DNA from: Ga0077527 sp964433345 | GTDB taxonomy: Bacteria > Pseudomonadota > Gammaproteobacteria > Burkholderiales > SG8-41 | Direction of reading: 5' to 3' | Assembly: GCA_964433345.1 (NCBI GenBank) | Contig: CAYSQJ010000003.1 | Location: forward strand, 62,001-126,000 | Length of the DNA stretch: 64,000 nucleotides | In this document: positions 43,036 to 53,100 of the stretch, one piece after another | How positions within the stretch are numbered: position 1 is the first letter of the stretch | How the letters are laid out: every line of letters begins with the position of its first letter | Program-made: the position numbers and the translations under genes | Notes under the pieces: generated by a model | Database searches by the model: none | The model's input: the letters and a program-made list of their open reading frames with translations, nothing else | Told to the model about the DNA's origin: nothing

Positions 43036-43418
43036 TTTTTCGTTTTTCCGGCCGCGGATGCGGCACCCCCGAGCGCACCCTTGCCCGCAGGGCGTTTTTC
43101 CACCTGCGGATAAAGACTCAGCACTATCGTTTCCGTTCCATCCCTCAGCACCGCCTCGCTGTCCGTCAGCCGCACCAGCCTGGCCGAGCCGTAACGTCCG
43201 CCCAGCGCCACCACCTGACCGCTGATCATCGCCACCTTGCGGCCCGGCGACATCATCACCGACTGCAGCACCGGCCCGCCCGTTGCGACAGCACTGTTTT
43301 CCGCGGCCGCGAGCGCCGCCGGAGGACGCGTCGGGTCAGCCAGCACCTGCGCCATTGCCGTCGCGGCGCACATCATGCCCGCAAAAACCAGTCCCGGTGT
43401 CAGTATCGAAAGGCTCAT
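43032..43418 (-). CDS. mshK: MshK-like pilus biogenesis protein
   Basis: 128 residues from ATG 43418. A signal peptide (LTPGLVFAGMMCAATAMA) then a short periplasmic domain (LADPTRPPAALA, LQSVMMSPGRKVAMISGQVVALGGRYG, VRLTDSEAVLRDGTETIVLSLYPQVEKRP) like MshK and PilP. It likely connects the inner-membrane complex to the secretin. It overlaps mshJ and mshL by four bases on each side. Confidence 0.82.
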   Translation of the reverse strand: MSLSILTPGLVFAGMMCAATAMAQVLADPTRPPAALAAAENSAVATGGPVLQSVMMSPGRKVAMISGQVVALGGRYGSARLVRLTDSEAVLRDGTETIVLSLYPQVEKRPAGKGALGGAASAAGKTKK

Positions 43419-44101
43419 ACCACCAGCCACGCCTTGTTCAGACTCAGGGTATGCAATGTCAGTGTCAGGCGCAACCGGGGATGGGTGCTCGCATCGAGCT
43501 CCGCCTTGCCCCAGAACAGCTGCCACGGCAGTCCCTCCAGCCGCTTCAGGTAGGCATGCAGTTCACCGTATGAACCCTCGATCTGGATTTCGAAGCTGTG
43601 CTGGTAAATGCCGCGCCCGCCGTCCGCAAGCTGTGACTTGGCATCGGCAGCCTTCGCCGCGCCGTTGGTCCGGTACAGCTGCACCGGCAGCTTGCGCAGG
43701 CTGACCAGCGCGAGCCCGCGGTCCTTGCCCAGAACGCCCTCGAGCAAGCGCGATACCTGGTCCGGCGGCACCAGCTGTTTTTGCAGTCCCTGCAGGCGCT
43801 GGTCCATCTCGGCGATCTGCCGGCGCAATTCGTCGCGGTAACGCCGCTTCACCTCGTCCGGGTCTTCCTGGCCGCGGCTGCCGGCCAGCGCCATTTCGCC
43901 GGCGCGGATCGCCGCGCGCGCCTCGGTCAGCTGCCCGGACAGGCGCTTCTGCTGCGCCGCCATCGGCGACAGCGATAACGTGTCGACCAGCAAAACCACA
44001 GCCGCCACGCCCAACCCTGTGATCAGCGCGCGCTCGCGCAGCGTGCGCGCATCGAACAGCGCGTTCCACTGTTGCCAGCGTTCGCGGAGCGGGGCCATCA
44101 T
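43415..44101 (-). CDS. mshJ: MshJ/PilO-like inner-membrane assembly protein
   Basis: 228 residues from ATG 44101. One N-terminal helix (ALITGLGVAAVVLLVDTL), a coiled coil (residues 45-110, MAAQQKRLSGQLTEARAAIRAGEMAL), and a ferredoxin-like C-terminal domain (YQHSFEIQIEGSYGELHAYLKRLEGLPWQLFWGKAELD). PilO-like partner of the PilN-like protein encoded just upstream. ATGA overlaps join it to both neighbours. A frame continues upstream only through the other gene's DNA. Confidence 0.85.
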   Translation of the reverse strand: MMAPLRERWQQWNALFDARTLRERALITGLGVAAVVLLVDTLSLSPMAAQQKRLSGQLTEARAAIRAGEMALAGSRGQEDPDEVKRRYRDELRRQIAEMDQRLQGLQKQLVPPDQVSRLLEGVLGKDRGLALVSLRKLPVQLYRTNGAAKAADAKSQLADGGRGIYQHSFEIQIEGSYGELHAYLKRLEGLPWQLFWGKAELDASTHPRLRLTLTLHTLSLNKAWLVV

Positions 44102-44757
44102 TTGCGCACCCCTTCTGCCGCAGCCTTGTCGCCGGCATTGACGGTAGTCAGCACGAATTCGATGTACGGCGGAACCTCGGGCTTGCTGTCGGCATCCTTC
44201 GCCGGCACCGCCGGGGGCCGCCGCATCTCCAGCGACGAGAATTCTCGGCCCTGCAGCACCGGCTCCCGGTTGAGCCGCTGGATGTAAGCCGGCACCAGCT
44301 CGGGCGCCATCACCCGCCCCTGGATCGCCACTTCGCCGGCACCGCCCACCGTGAATCCGGTCAGCCACAGCCCATCGAGTGCCTGGCGCGAAAACGCCTG
44401 GAAATAACCGGCAAAACCGCTGCGGTTGCCGAGGCCGCCGCTCTCGAGCACGGTCATGCTCTCGCGCGCCGATTTCAATTCCAGTTCCAGTCGCTGCACC
44501 TCGGCCTCGAGCCCGGCATTCGCCGTCTTCGCCTTGCCGTCCTCCTTCAGGCGCGTGGTGTACGTGGTCTGCGCCTTCAGCAGCGCGCGCGCCGAGGCGA
44601 GTTCCTGCTGCAGGCCCGCGAGCTGCTGCGAAGCATAAAAATGCATGCCCGCCATCACCACGGCCGATGCCGCGATAAGCGCCAGCGCGCGGCCCAGGCT
44701 CAGCAGCTGCCGCTGCTTGCGGAACGCGGGACCGAGCAGGTTGATGTACTGGCGCAT
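44098..44757 (-). CDS. PilN-like pilus assembly protein (MshI2)
   Basis: 219 residues. A short cytoplasmic start (MRQYINLLGPAFRKQRQ, the PilN-type INLL motif), a helix (ALALIAASAVVMAGMHFYA), a coiled coil (AGLQQELASARALLKAQTTYTTRLKEDGK) and a ferredoxin-like domain (LWLTGFTVGGAGEVAIQGRVMAPELVPAYIQRLN). The INLL tail should bind the PilM-like MshI encoded upstream. It overlaps mshI by one base and mshJ by four. Confidence 0.85.
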   Translation of the reverse strand: MRQYINLLGPAFRKQRQLLSLGRALALIAASAVVMAGMHFYASQQLAGLQQELASARALLKAQTTYTTRLKEDGKAKTANAGLEAEVQRLELELKSARESMTVLESGGLGNRSGFAGYFQAFSRQALDGLWLTGFTVGGAGEVAIQGRVMAPELVPAYIQRLNREPVLQGREFSSLEMRRPPAVPAKDADSKPEVPPYIEFVLTTVNAGDKAAAEGVRK

Positions 44758-45686
44758 CAGACCGCCGCTCCTTCACGCAGTGCGGCGCCTATCATCTGCA
44801 GGCACTGCGACTGGCGCAGCGGATCGCGCAGCTCGGGCACACCGGGAAAATCCATCACCTGCTCAAGGTCGAGCAGGCTCACCGGCACCGTCAGGTTGCT
44901 GCCGAGATACTCGGCCAGGCGATCACCATCCGGCACCTGGGAAATCACCAGCCGCGACACCGAAACGCTGCGGAACTGGCGGTCGAAATGGTCCAGCGAG
45001 CGCTGCAGTTCCAGCGCGATGCGGTCATAACGCTCGGTTTCGTCGGCGCCGGCCACGAAATCGCGCAGCGCGACGTCGATGCGGCGCGCCTGGTACAGCT
45101 CGCCGCCGCTGGTGAAAGTCAGCAGCGCTCCGCTGTCATCGAAACAGAGCATCGCCAGCCCGCGGCCTTCCTGCTCGAACAGCGTCGCGAGATTGCGCTG
45201 CGCCAGCTCGGGCACGTCGATCACTTCGAGGTCGATATCGGCATCGTTGAAGGGTTTCACCGCGGCCGCGACCAGCTCGTTGCGCGCCGACACCGCGAGC
45301 ATCTGCGCGGGACGTCCCGCGGCGTCAGCGCCCGGCACGCGCACCGCATCCACTGCGGCAGTTTCGACGGGATAGTCGATGAGATCCTTCAATGACCAGC
45401 GCACCGCCTGTCGCGCCTCCGCGGCCGACACATTGGGTGCATCAACGGTGAGCCACTGGTAATCGCCCGGCTTCAGCAGCGTCGTGCACTGGTAGCGTTC
45501 GAGATGCAGCTCCTTGCGCAAGCGCCGCAAGGTGTCGAAATCACTGCCCTCCTTGTGAAAGGATTCGCAGAGCAGGATTTCCGGACGCGGCTTGCCTTCG
45601 AACAGCACATGCGAAAGATCGACGCGATCCGCATGCAGATTCAGGCACAACCATCCCGGACGTCTTTTTTTGCCGAACAAGTTCAT
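44757..45686 (-). CDS. mshI: MshI/PilM-like cytoplasmic protein
   Basis: 309 residues. An actin-like PilM-type protein: WLCLNLHADRVDLSHVL, AVRWSLKDLIDYPVE, AMLCFDDSGALLTF and RIALELQRSLDHFDRQF. It is the cytoplasmic ring partner of PilN-like MshI2. First gene of the mshI-N operon, after a 120-bp gap with an AT-rich promoter-like region and downstream of two mshQ genes. Confidence 0.88.
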   Translation of the reverse strand: MNLFGKKRRPGWLCLNLHADRVDLSHVLFEGKPRPEILLCESFHKEGSDFDTLRRLRKELHLERYQCTTLLKPGDYQWLTVDAPNVSAAEARQAVRWSLKDLIDYPVETAAVDAVRVPGADAAGRPAQMLAVSARNELVAAAVKPFNDADIDLEVIDVPELAQRNLATLFEQEGRGLAMLCFDDSGALLTFTSGGELYQARRIDVALRDFVAGADETERYDRIALELQRSLDHFDRQFRSVSVSRLVISQVPDGDRLAEYLGSNLTVPVSLLDLEQVMDFPGVPELRDPLRQSQCLQMIGAALREGAAV

Positions 45687-45786
45687 GCTGTTCGCAACCG
45701 CAGCTCCCGACCTCGCAAAAGGCGCAATTTATTCAATGTTCTCATGGGCTTGTACCACACAAATTCATTCATTGTACATGGGTGAA

Positions 45787-45792
45787 ATTATA
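45787..45792 (-). promoter_or_regulatory. Candidate -10 box for the mshI operon
   Basis: TATAAT on the minus strand, about 100 bp before the mshI ATG, inside AT-rich DNA and flanked by a TGGGT/ACCCA dyad (45779-45797). No good -35 box is seen, so support is limited. Confidence 0.4.
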
Positions 45793-45806
45793 ACCCATTG
45801 TTTCTA

Positions 45807-48800
45807 TTAGTAATTTTCACGCATAAATATGCGTTCATCAGCACCCGGTCGGATTCCGAAACGTGCGCGAGCCGCCGGATCACGGTCGTGGGAGGCGCCG
45901 CACCACTGACTGCGCAGCCAGGGTTGATTGCCCGGGCTGGCGGTGGATGGCGCAAATGCCGGGCAGGCCGATGCTGCGGCGCCGTCACCCAGGTTGATCG
46001 CCAGATCCACGCTGCCGTTGTTGCCGGCACCGGGAGCACCCAGCACGATCGCGCCGCGCCCCGAGGTCAGCGGTGTGACCGAAGTCACGGATGTCTCTCC
46101 CGAATCCAGATTGCCGATGTAATTGCCCATGCCCACATTGCCGGTTGCGATTGCAGTACAGCTGTCCAGCGTATTTGTTGCAAAGAACGTGCCCGTCCAG
46201 TACTGCGCCTCGAATGGCACCCGCAGGGGCAGCACCGGTGAACCGCTGGCACCGGTCAGCTGCAGGCGACCGAAGCGCATTGCATTTCCGGTCGAGAACG
46301 GGATGCCGGCGCCCGGGCTGGCCTGTCCGAATCTCGCCGGGTTCGTCGAAGACGCGACACCGTCGGCATCGATGACGTTGATTTCGAGGGAAATGTCGGC
46401 ATTGAAGGGCGCGACCGGCGTCGCGCGCTCGAAGACCAGCCCGCTGCCGGAACCGAAGGTCAGCGTTCCCGTGCCATTGCCGTTGTCGACAATCACCGGA
46501 TCAGGACCGCTGATACCGCCGGCATCGAGCGTGCCTGTGGCGGCGGTGTATGCCTTGCCGGTCAGCGAGCCATTGGTGATCCGGAAAAACGCCTGGGTCG
46601 CCGGCGACGTGCCGCGATAGTTCAGTGTTGTGCCACCGGCACTGTTGCGCGCGGTGACCGTAAGCTCGGGCTCCAGTCCGGGCCCATATTGGAAAGGCTG
46701 CCCGACATAGGTAAAGCCGCCCGCGGTGCAGGCCGTCGCGAGGATCGGCGCATTGGCGCTGACGGCGAAATGATGCGGGATGAAGCGGCCGATGTCGCCA
46801 GTCGTGCTGCCGGTCACGTTGCCGGCGCCAAGGTAGTCACCGTCTCCCACTTCCGGCGTGATGCGGATGATCCCGACCTCGCCCCAGGCCACATCACTCA
46901 CCGTCGCCGAACCGGCGCTGAACGCGCTACCGGGGATCGTGCCGTTGACCAGTGCCGGTTCGCTGGTCAACCCCAGTCCCGGCGCAAGTGCGGCCATCAG
47001 GCGCAAGCCCTCGGCCGGCGTCTCGCGGCCATAGTTCGGCGCGGCATTGTTCTGCGCATTGACCGCGGTCGCCGTCAGTGTCATGTCCTCACCGGCACGG
47101 ATGAAGACCGGCCCCGTTGCATCGGATGCGCCGGGATTGGCGAAATTGTCAGCGCTGCGCCGAACGCCGGTAACGGTGAATCCATATGGACGCACGACGA
47201 AGTTGCCCGTGGCACCTGACATGTAATCGCCGGAGCCGGCGATGTTGTAGCGCGCATGCAATCGCAGCTGGCCCACGTCCGGATAACTGAAAGTGAAGCT
47301 GGCGGTCGAGTCCGCGCCGAAAGTCAGCGTGCGAGACGTCCAGTTGCTGACGCCGCCACCGTTGTTGGCGGCAATCGCTCCGGAGCCGTTGTTGTTCAGC
47401 GTGACCTGCTGCCCGGGCTGGCAGGTATCGGGATTCACGCACTCGAATGCGAGCTCGATGCCCGGCACGTTGCCGGTGAACAGGCCGGTGCAGGCGCCGG
47501 TGCTGTTGTCGGTGCGCACGGCTTGCAGCGTGTGCGCGCCCGACGTCACGCCGGCGGTCTGCGCCGGTATCGCATCAAACAGGAAGCCGGTGTCGCGGAA
47601 ATCGAGATCACAGGTTTGCGTCAGCCCGTTGAAACACAGCGTCGGGTTGGCCGGTGGTGGCGATGTGGTGCCGGCACCCAATGCCACTACACCGGGCGTC
47701 GTGCGGCGCAGTTCCGCTGTCACGGACCCCCCGCTGAAATTGATGGTATCGCCACCGACCCATCCCGTCGGGGACAGCGTGGTGGTCACGGCGCCGGCAT
47801 AGGTGCCCGTGCAGGTGGCGTCGGTGCAGGCACGGATGGTCACGCTTTCCGGCGCGCAGGTCAGGCCGATGCCGTCGTGTTCAATACGGATGTGGTGAAC
47901 AGCATTGGGACAGGCGCGCGTGATGTCGCGCACGGCCACCACCTCCTGGTCCGTCAGGACCCTGTTGTAAACACGCACCTCGTCGAGCTGGCCATCAAGA
48001 TATTCCGGCGAACCGCCGGTGTCCTCGATGCGCCCGATGCTGGTGAAGGGTGTGCCGATCACGCCGGTCGCAATTGCGCCGCTCGTATTGAGCACGCCGT
48101 CGATATAGATCCTGTACTGGCCGGCAACATGGTCGCGGGTCAGCACCACATGCCGCCAGGTGCCGTCGTTGATCGCCACCGTCGATTTCGTGCTGTAGTC
48201 ATTGGCCACCGAAACGCCGATGCGGCCGCTGGCATCCAGCCAGCCCCAGAAAATGTCGTCGCTGCCACCCGAAAGCTCAACGCCACTCACCCCCGGCGCC
48301 AGCCAGCCGGTGTCATTGCCGGTCTGCGTGGTGCGGATCCAGAAGGCAAGGCTGGCGCTGGCATTGAGCAGCCCCGACAGGCCGGGCACCTGGATGTAGC
48401 GGCTGCTGCCATTCAGCTGCGCACCGTTGCAGACCCGCGCAAACACCGGCGTCGTGCCGCCGATCGCAGTGCCGTTGAAACCGTTGTTGCTGGAATCAAT
48501 CACGTCGCCGGCACCCGCCCACGCCGTTTCGTCGAGCTTGTAGAACGCCGAGGGCACCGGCAGCCCGCAGAAATGCGACAGCGCCGAGCGCGGAATGAAC
48601 TGGAAACCGCCGGTATTCGGGCCGCTCCAGCTCAGCTGCGCCACCGCCTGTCCGCCGTTCTCGTAGAACTCCATCACCACCGGATAACGCTGGCCGGCAT
48701 TCAGCGCGATCGGCGCGCTGTCATCATTGGTTGCGGCATGGTCGGTCCAGTTGTTGATGACCAGATTTCCGTCGACATAGAGACGCACTCCGTCGTCGCT

Positions 48801-50048
48801 GCGGGTGCGGAAGGTGTAGTTGCCGCTGACCGGCGGCATCACAAATCCCTCCCAGCGCACGCTGAAATTGTCGGCGCCGATGCCGGCGACACCCGGCGTG
48901 CCGTTGCCCCAGTCGAAATCGAGCGGTCCGTCTATGCGCTGCACCGGCGTTCCGGTCAGCGTCATGTCGGGGAAATAGTTTCCGCGCAATCCCGAGATGT
49001 AACCGCCCTCCGAAAAAAATGTGGCCTGCGCTCCGGGGTCGATGGGACCGCCACCGATCGCGGCGACGTTGTCGACCGTCAGCGTGTAGAACTGTCCCGA
49101 GGTCAGCGCGCTGGTGGTCAGCGTGACTACGCGGTTGTCGACGCCCAGCGCCGCCGCGGATACCGTCGCACCGCTGCTGAGCGTGTAGTTCGCGATGTTC
49201 TGCGCCGTCGCTGCGGTAACCGGCAGGGAAAACAGCACCTCGACCTGGTTGCTGGTACCGCAGACGAGACTCGCCGAAAGCAGCTCCGGTATAGGCAAGG
49301 GCCGCAGCGCAAAAATGATGCCGAAGTTGCGGTCGTTGCCGCCGCCGCTCAGGTCCCAGTCCGAAATCGATGCAGCGCCCGCCGTCGCCTGGAGCTGATA
49401 GGCCAGCGCAAGCCCGAGGTCCCGGCTGACGTTCAGCGAGGAATCGAAGGATTCGCTCCAGCCGCCGCCCTCGCTGACGGTACGATTGTCCTCAATGAAA
49501 CTGGCCACCAGCAGCATCGATCCATCAACCGTCGTAGTCTGGGTACCGGTGTCGATGTCGCCGGAATTCTGGATCACCACATTGCCGCCGGGGATGGGGT
49601 CGCTTTCGAGCGGCTGCACCAGGTCCACGCCGGAGAAGCGCGCGATCTGCGCCGCGATCGAGCTGCAGGTTCCGGACTGGGTCACGGTCCGCAGATCGCC
49701 GTTGGCCGCCGCGCTGGTCGCGCGGCGCCAGTAGATGTACGCCACGAAATCGCGGTTGGTATGCCGTTCCTGGTAGGCCAAGGTCCAGCCAGGCATGCTG
49801 ACAACAGCATCGGACTCACGCGAGTTCACCAGCGCAACCAACACGTCATCTACAGCGCCAGCGGGAATCCCCGGCGAGATGCTGCCGCAGTTGTTGCGCG
49901 TAGCGACTGCACCCGCGCCGACATGGCTGATGGCGGCGCTGGCGTTCAACGTACCACCGATGACTGCAACCAGCACCAGTGCCAGACGCAGCGCGAAATT
50001 CCTTATTGCCCGCAGCGCCACATACCGTATCAGGCCACTTGATTTCAT
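45807..50048 (-). CDS. mshQ: MshQ-like giant surface protein 1 (PA14 + LamG + DUF6701)
   Basis: 1413 residues. Signal peptide to about residue 37 (VLVAVIGGTLNASA). Then an N-terminal beta module (to ~255), an Ig-like segment (~255-345), a PA14-like domain (~349-493; YFPDMTLTG, FSVRWEGFVMPPVSGNYTF, DDGVRLYVDGNLVINNW), a LamG-like domain (~500-705; YLDGQLDEVRVYNRVL) and the MshQ/DUF6701 region (~715-1413) ending DPAARARFGIRPGADERIFMRENY. PA14 and LamG usually bind carbohydrate. MshQ is a pilus-associated protein; a tip or adhesive role is inferred. It follows a closely related gene after 91 bp. Confidence 0.9.
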   Translation of the reverse strand: MKSSGLIRYVALRAIRNFALRLALVLVAVIGGTLNASAAISHVGAGAVATRNNCGSISPGIPAGAVDDVLVALVNSRESDAVVSMPGWTLAYQERHTNRDFVAYIYWRRATSAAANGDLRTVTQSGTCSSIAAQIARFSGVDLVQPLESDPIPGGNVVIQNSGDIDTGTQTTTVDGSMLLVASFIEDNRTVSEGGGWSESFDSSLNVSRDLGLALAYQLQATAGAASISDWDLSGGGNDRNFGIIFALRPLPIPELLSASLVCGTSNQVEVLFSLPVTAATAQNIANYTLSSGATVSAAALGVDNRVVTLTTSALTSGQFYTLTVDNVAAIGGGPIDPGAQATFFSEGGYISGLRGNYFPDMTLTGTPVQRIDGPLDFDWGNGTPGVAGIGADNFSVRWEGFVMPPVSGNYTFRTRSDDGVRLYVDGNLVINNWTDHAATNDDSAPIALNAGQRYPVVMEFYENGGQAVAQLSWSGPNTGGFQFIPRSALSHFCGLPVPSAFYKLDETAWAGAGDVIDSSNNGFNGTAIGGTTPVFARVCNGAQLNGSSRYIQVPGLSGLLNASASLAFWIRTTQTGNDTGWLAPGVSGVELSGGSDDIFWGWLDASGRIGVSVANDYSTKSTVAINDGTWRHVVLTRDHVAGQYRIYIDGVLNTSGAIATGVIGTPFTSIGRIEDTGGSPEYLDGQLDEVRVYNRVLTDQEVVAVRDITRACPNAVHHIRIEHDGIGLTCAPESVTIRACTDATCTGTYAGAVTTTLSPTGWVGGDTINFSGGSVTAELRRTTPGVVALGAGTTSPPPANPTLCFNGLTQTCDLDFRDTGFLFDAIPAQTAGVTSGAHTLQAVRTDNSTGACTGLFTGNVPGIELAFECVNPDTCQPGQQVTLNNNGSGAIAANNGGGVSNWTSRTLTFGADSTASFTFSYPDVGQLRLHARYNIAGSGDYMSGATGNFVVRPYGFTVTGVRRSADNFANPGASDATGPVFIRAGEDMTLTATAVNAQNNAAPNYGRETPAEGLRLMAALAPGLGLTSEPALVNGTIPGSAFSAGSATVSDVAWGEVGIIRITPEVGDGDYLGAGNVTGSTTGDIGRFIPHHFAVSANAPILATACTAGGFTYVGQPFQYGPGLEPELTVTARNSAGGTTLNYRGTSPATQAFFRITNGSLTGKAYTAATGTLDAGGISGPDPVIVDNGNGTGTLTFGSGSGLVFERATPVAPFNADISLEINVIDADGVASSTNPARFGQASPGAGIPFSTGNAMRFGRLQLTGASGSPVLPLRVPFEAQYWTGTFFATNTLDSCTAIATGNVGMGNYIGNLDSGETSVTSVTPLTSGRGAIVLGAPGAGNNGSVDLAINLGDGAAASACPAFAPSTASPGNQPWLRSQWCGASHDRDPAARARFGIRPGADERIFMRENY

Positions 50049-50139
50049 TTTTCAGACTTCCCATTACGCAGAACAGGCCCGGGGCTCGTTCAGGCCAAAG
50101 CCGCCGGTACATTTAACTTCAATGCTGCCGGTCCCGCAG

Positions 50140-53100
50140 TCAGTAATTCTCCCGGTTGTAAATCGCCTCGTCGCTGCTGCGCTGAATGCCGAACCGTGCC
50201 CGAGCAGCGGGGTCACGGGTCGGGGTCACACCACACCACTGACCGCGCAGATAGGTCTTGTTAGCGGCCGTTGCGGACGGTGTCAATGCCGGACAGGCAT
50301 TGGCACTGACTGCAGTGCCGAGGTTGACCGCAACATCCACGCTGCCGTTGTTGCCCGCGCCGGGCGCACTCAGCCGGATCGATCCGCGGCCGGCTTGCAG
50401 CGGGCTGGTGATTGCGGCGACAGTCGTCTCGCCTGCATTGAGGTTGCCATTGAAATTGCCTAGGCCGACATTGCCGACAGCGAAGGTACTGCAGGTATCC
50501 GCCGTGTTGGTTGCGAAAAAGGCGCCGGTCCAGTACTGCGCCTCGAAAGGCAGGTTCAGCGCCAGCAGCTGCGAGCCGCTGGCGCCACCGAGGCGCAGTC
50601 GACCGAAGCGCATGATCTTGCCGCCGGTGAAAGCGATGCCGTTGCCGGCGGTAGCCTGCCCGAAGCGCGCGGGATTCGAGGCATAGGCGACGCTGTCGCC
50701 GTCAATGACGTTGATCGCCAGCGAGATGTCGGCATCGAAGGGGGCAACCGGCGCACTGCGCGCGAACAGCAGGCCGGTGCCGGAACCGAAGGTCAGAGTC
50801 GCCGTGCCGTTGCCGTTGTCTACGATCGCCGGGTCCGCGCCGGTGACGCCGCTGACGTCCAGGGTACCGGTTGCCACGGTGTACGCCTTGCCAGTGAGGC
50901 TGGCGTTGCCGAGCTTGAAGAAAGCCTGGGCCGCAGGCGCGGTTCCCTTGTAATTCTGTGTGGTACCGCCGGCGAAGTTGCGCGCGGTCACCGTCAGCAC
51001 CGGCGCGACACCGTAGCTGAAGGCCTGGCCGATGTAGGTGAATCCCCCTGCCGAGCAGGCGGCGACGAAGGACGGTGAATTTGCGGCAACAGTGAAATGA
51101 TGCGGCGTGAAGCGGCCGACGTTGCCACTGGTCGTGCCGATCACATCGCCGGCACCCAGGTAATTGCCGTCACCCAGGCGCGGCGTGATGGTCATGATGC
51201 CGACCTCACCCCAGGTCAGATTGTTGACTGCTGCTGCGCCTGCTGTGAATGCGCCGCCGGCGATCAGCCCATTGCCGAGACCGGGATTGCTGGTCAGGCC
51301 GAGGCCGCCCGCGAGCGCTGTCGTCAGCTGCACGCCCTCGGCCGGCGTCTCCTTGCCGAAGTTCGGCGTCGCTGCGCCCAGCGAATTCACCGCGGTCGCC
51401 GTCAGCGCGATGTTTTCACCGGCCCTCATGAACACCGCGCCCCCGGCATTCGCCGCTCCGGGATTGGCGAAGTTGTCGGAGGCGCGGCGGATGTTGCTCA
51501 CTGTGAAGCCCGCGGGCTTGACCACCACATTCGAGGAGGTGCCCGTCATGTAGTCGCCGGAGCCGTTGATGTTGTAACGCGCATGCAGCCGGATCGCGCC
51601 AACATCCGGATAGGCAAAGGTGAAACTGGCCGTGGAGTTCGCACCGAAGGTCAGCGTGCGCGCGGTCCATGAACCGACCGACGCGCTGTTGTTGGCGGCG
51701 ATGGTGCCGGAGCCGTTGTTGGTGAAGGTGACCAGCTGCCCCGGCTGGCAGGTGCCGGGATTGATGCATTCGGAAGCCAGCTCGATGTTGGGCACGTTGC
51801 CGGTGAACACGCCGGTGCAGACGCCGGTGTTGTTGTCGGTGCGCACCGCCTGCACGGTATGCGTCGCCGAGGTGGTGCCGGCGGTCTGTGCGGGGATCGC
51901 ACCGAACAGAAATCCGGTGTTGCGGAAATCGAGATCGCAGGTTTCGAGCAGGCCGTTGAAGCAGCGCGTAACGGATGAGGGTGTCGGCGTCGTGGTCCCG
52001 GAACCCAGAGTCACCACGCCGGGCACGGTGCGGCGCAGATCGACGTTCGTCGTTCCGCTGAAGGTGATGGTGTTGCCGCCCACCCAGCCCGCCGGCGACA
52101 GCGTGGTGGTGACGCTGCCGGTGTAGGTGCTGGTGCACAGGGCGTCGGTGCAGGCCTTCACGGTGACGGTTTCCGGCGCACAGGTCAGGCCCGCTCCGTC
52201 ATGTTCGATGCGGATGTGGTTCAGAAAATTGCAGGGCCGGGTGTCCTGGCGGATCAGGTTGAGGCGTCCCTCGCTCAGGGCCTGCTGGTAGACACGGACT
52301 TCATCGATGCCGCCGCTGAAGCCGAACTGGTTGGTGCCCTCGCCGGCAGCGTTGGTTTCGCCACCGATGGATGGGGGGCCGGCATCCGCGCCTGCCGTCC
52401 AGGTGAAGGTTTGCGTGTACGTGGTCACCAGCGTGCCGGCCGTGTTGTAGGCATACAGCGTGGCACGACTTGCATCTGCGCCGGCGGCGAGGTTCACAGT
52501 CAAAGCGACAAACAGCCACTGGTTGCTGGGGATCGCCACGGTATCCACGGTCACCACCGTCGGTTGCCGGTAATAGAAGCGCAGCCCGCCGGCCCCGGCG
52601 CGATCAGTTTCACCAACGCTGAATCCCCAGCCGCCGGGCGATGCATTGTTCTGGTCGTCGATGAATATGCGCTGCCCCGGCAATGCGCTGTTGCTTGTAT
52701 TGATCCAGGCCGTGATGGTGAACCCGCCCGCCGTCGACATCAGGTCGGGGTACCCGCCCCCCAGGGCAACGTAATCCTTGTTCGAGCGGTTGAACACGCC
52801 GTACTGGCAGGTACCGGGCGTGCCGGCAATGGCCGGGCTCGCGGCCGAGGTGGTCGGCCGGGTCGTCAGGCCGGCGGCCACACCGTGAAAACCGCCGCCG
52901 CCGCTGTCAATCACCTCGCCGGCGGTGCCGTTCCAGCCGCCGGGCTGGTCCATGCGCCAGTGGGAAAACAGTACCGGCACCATTTCACCCAGCGCGTAAT
53001 CGCCCGCCAGCGTGGCGGTAAGCAATCCCGACACCTGCACGCTGCCGACGCTGGCGCTGCTCGACGGATAAGTCCATGTACCCGCGGCGTAGCGGCCCGC

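Noticed and set aside
40933..43113. 726-codon plus-strand frame opposite mshM/mshL
   Set aside because: Shadow of the secretin gene; no motif and no ribosome site.
47256..50042. 928-codon plus-strand frame opposite the first mshQ
   Set aside because: Antisense to a signal-peptide-bearing gene with PA14 and LamG units; the composition is typical of an antisense frame in high-GC DNA.
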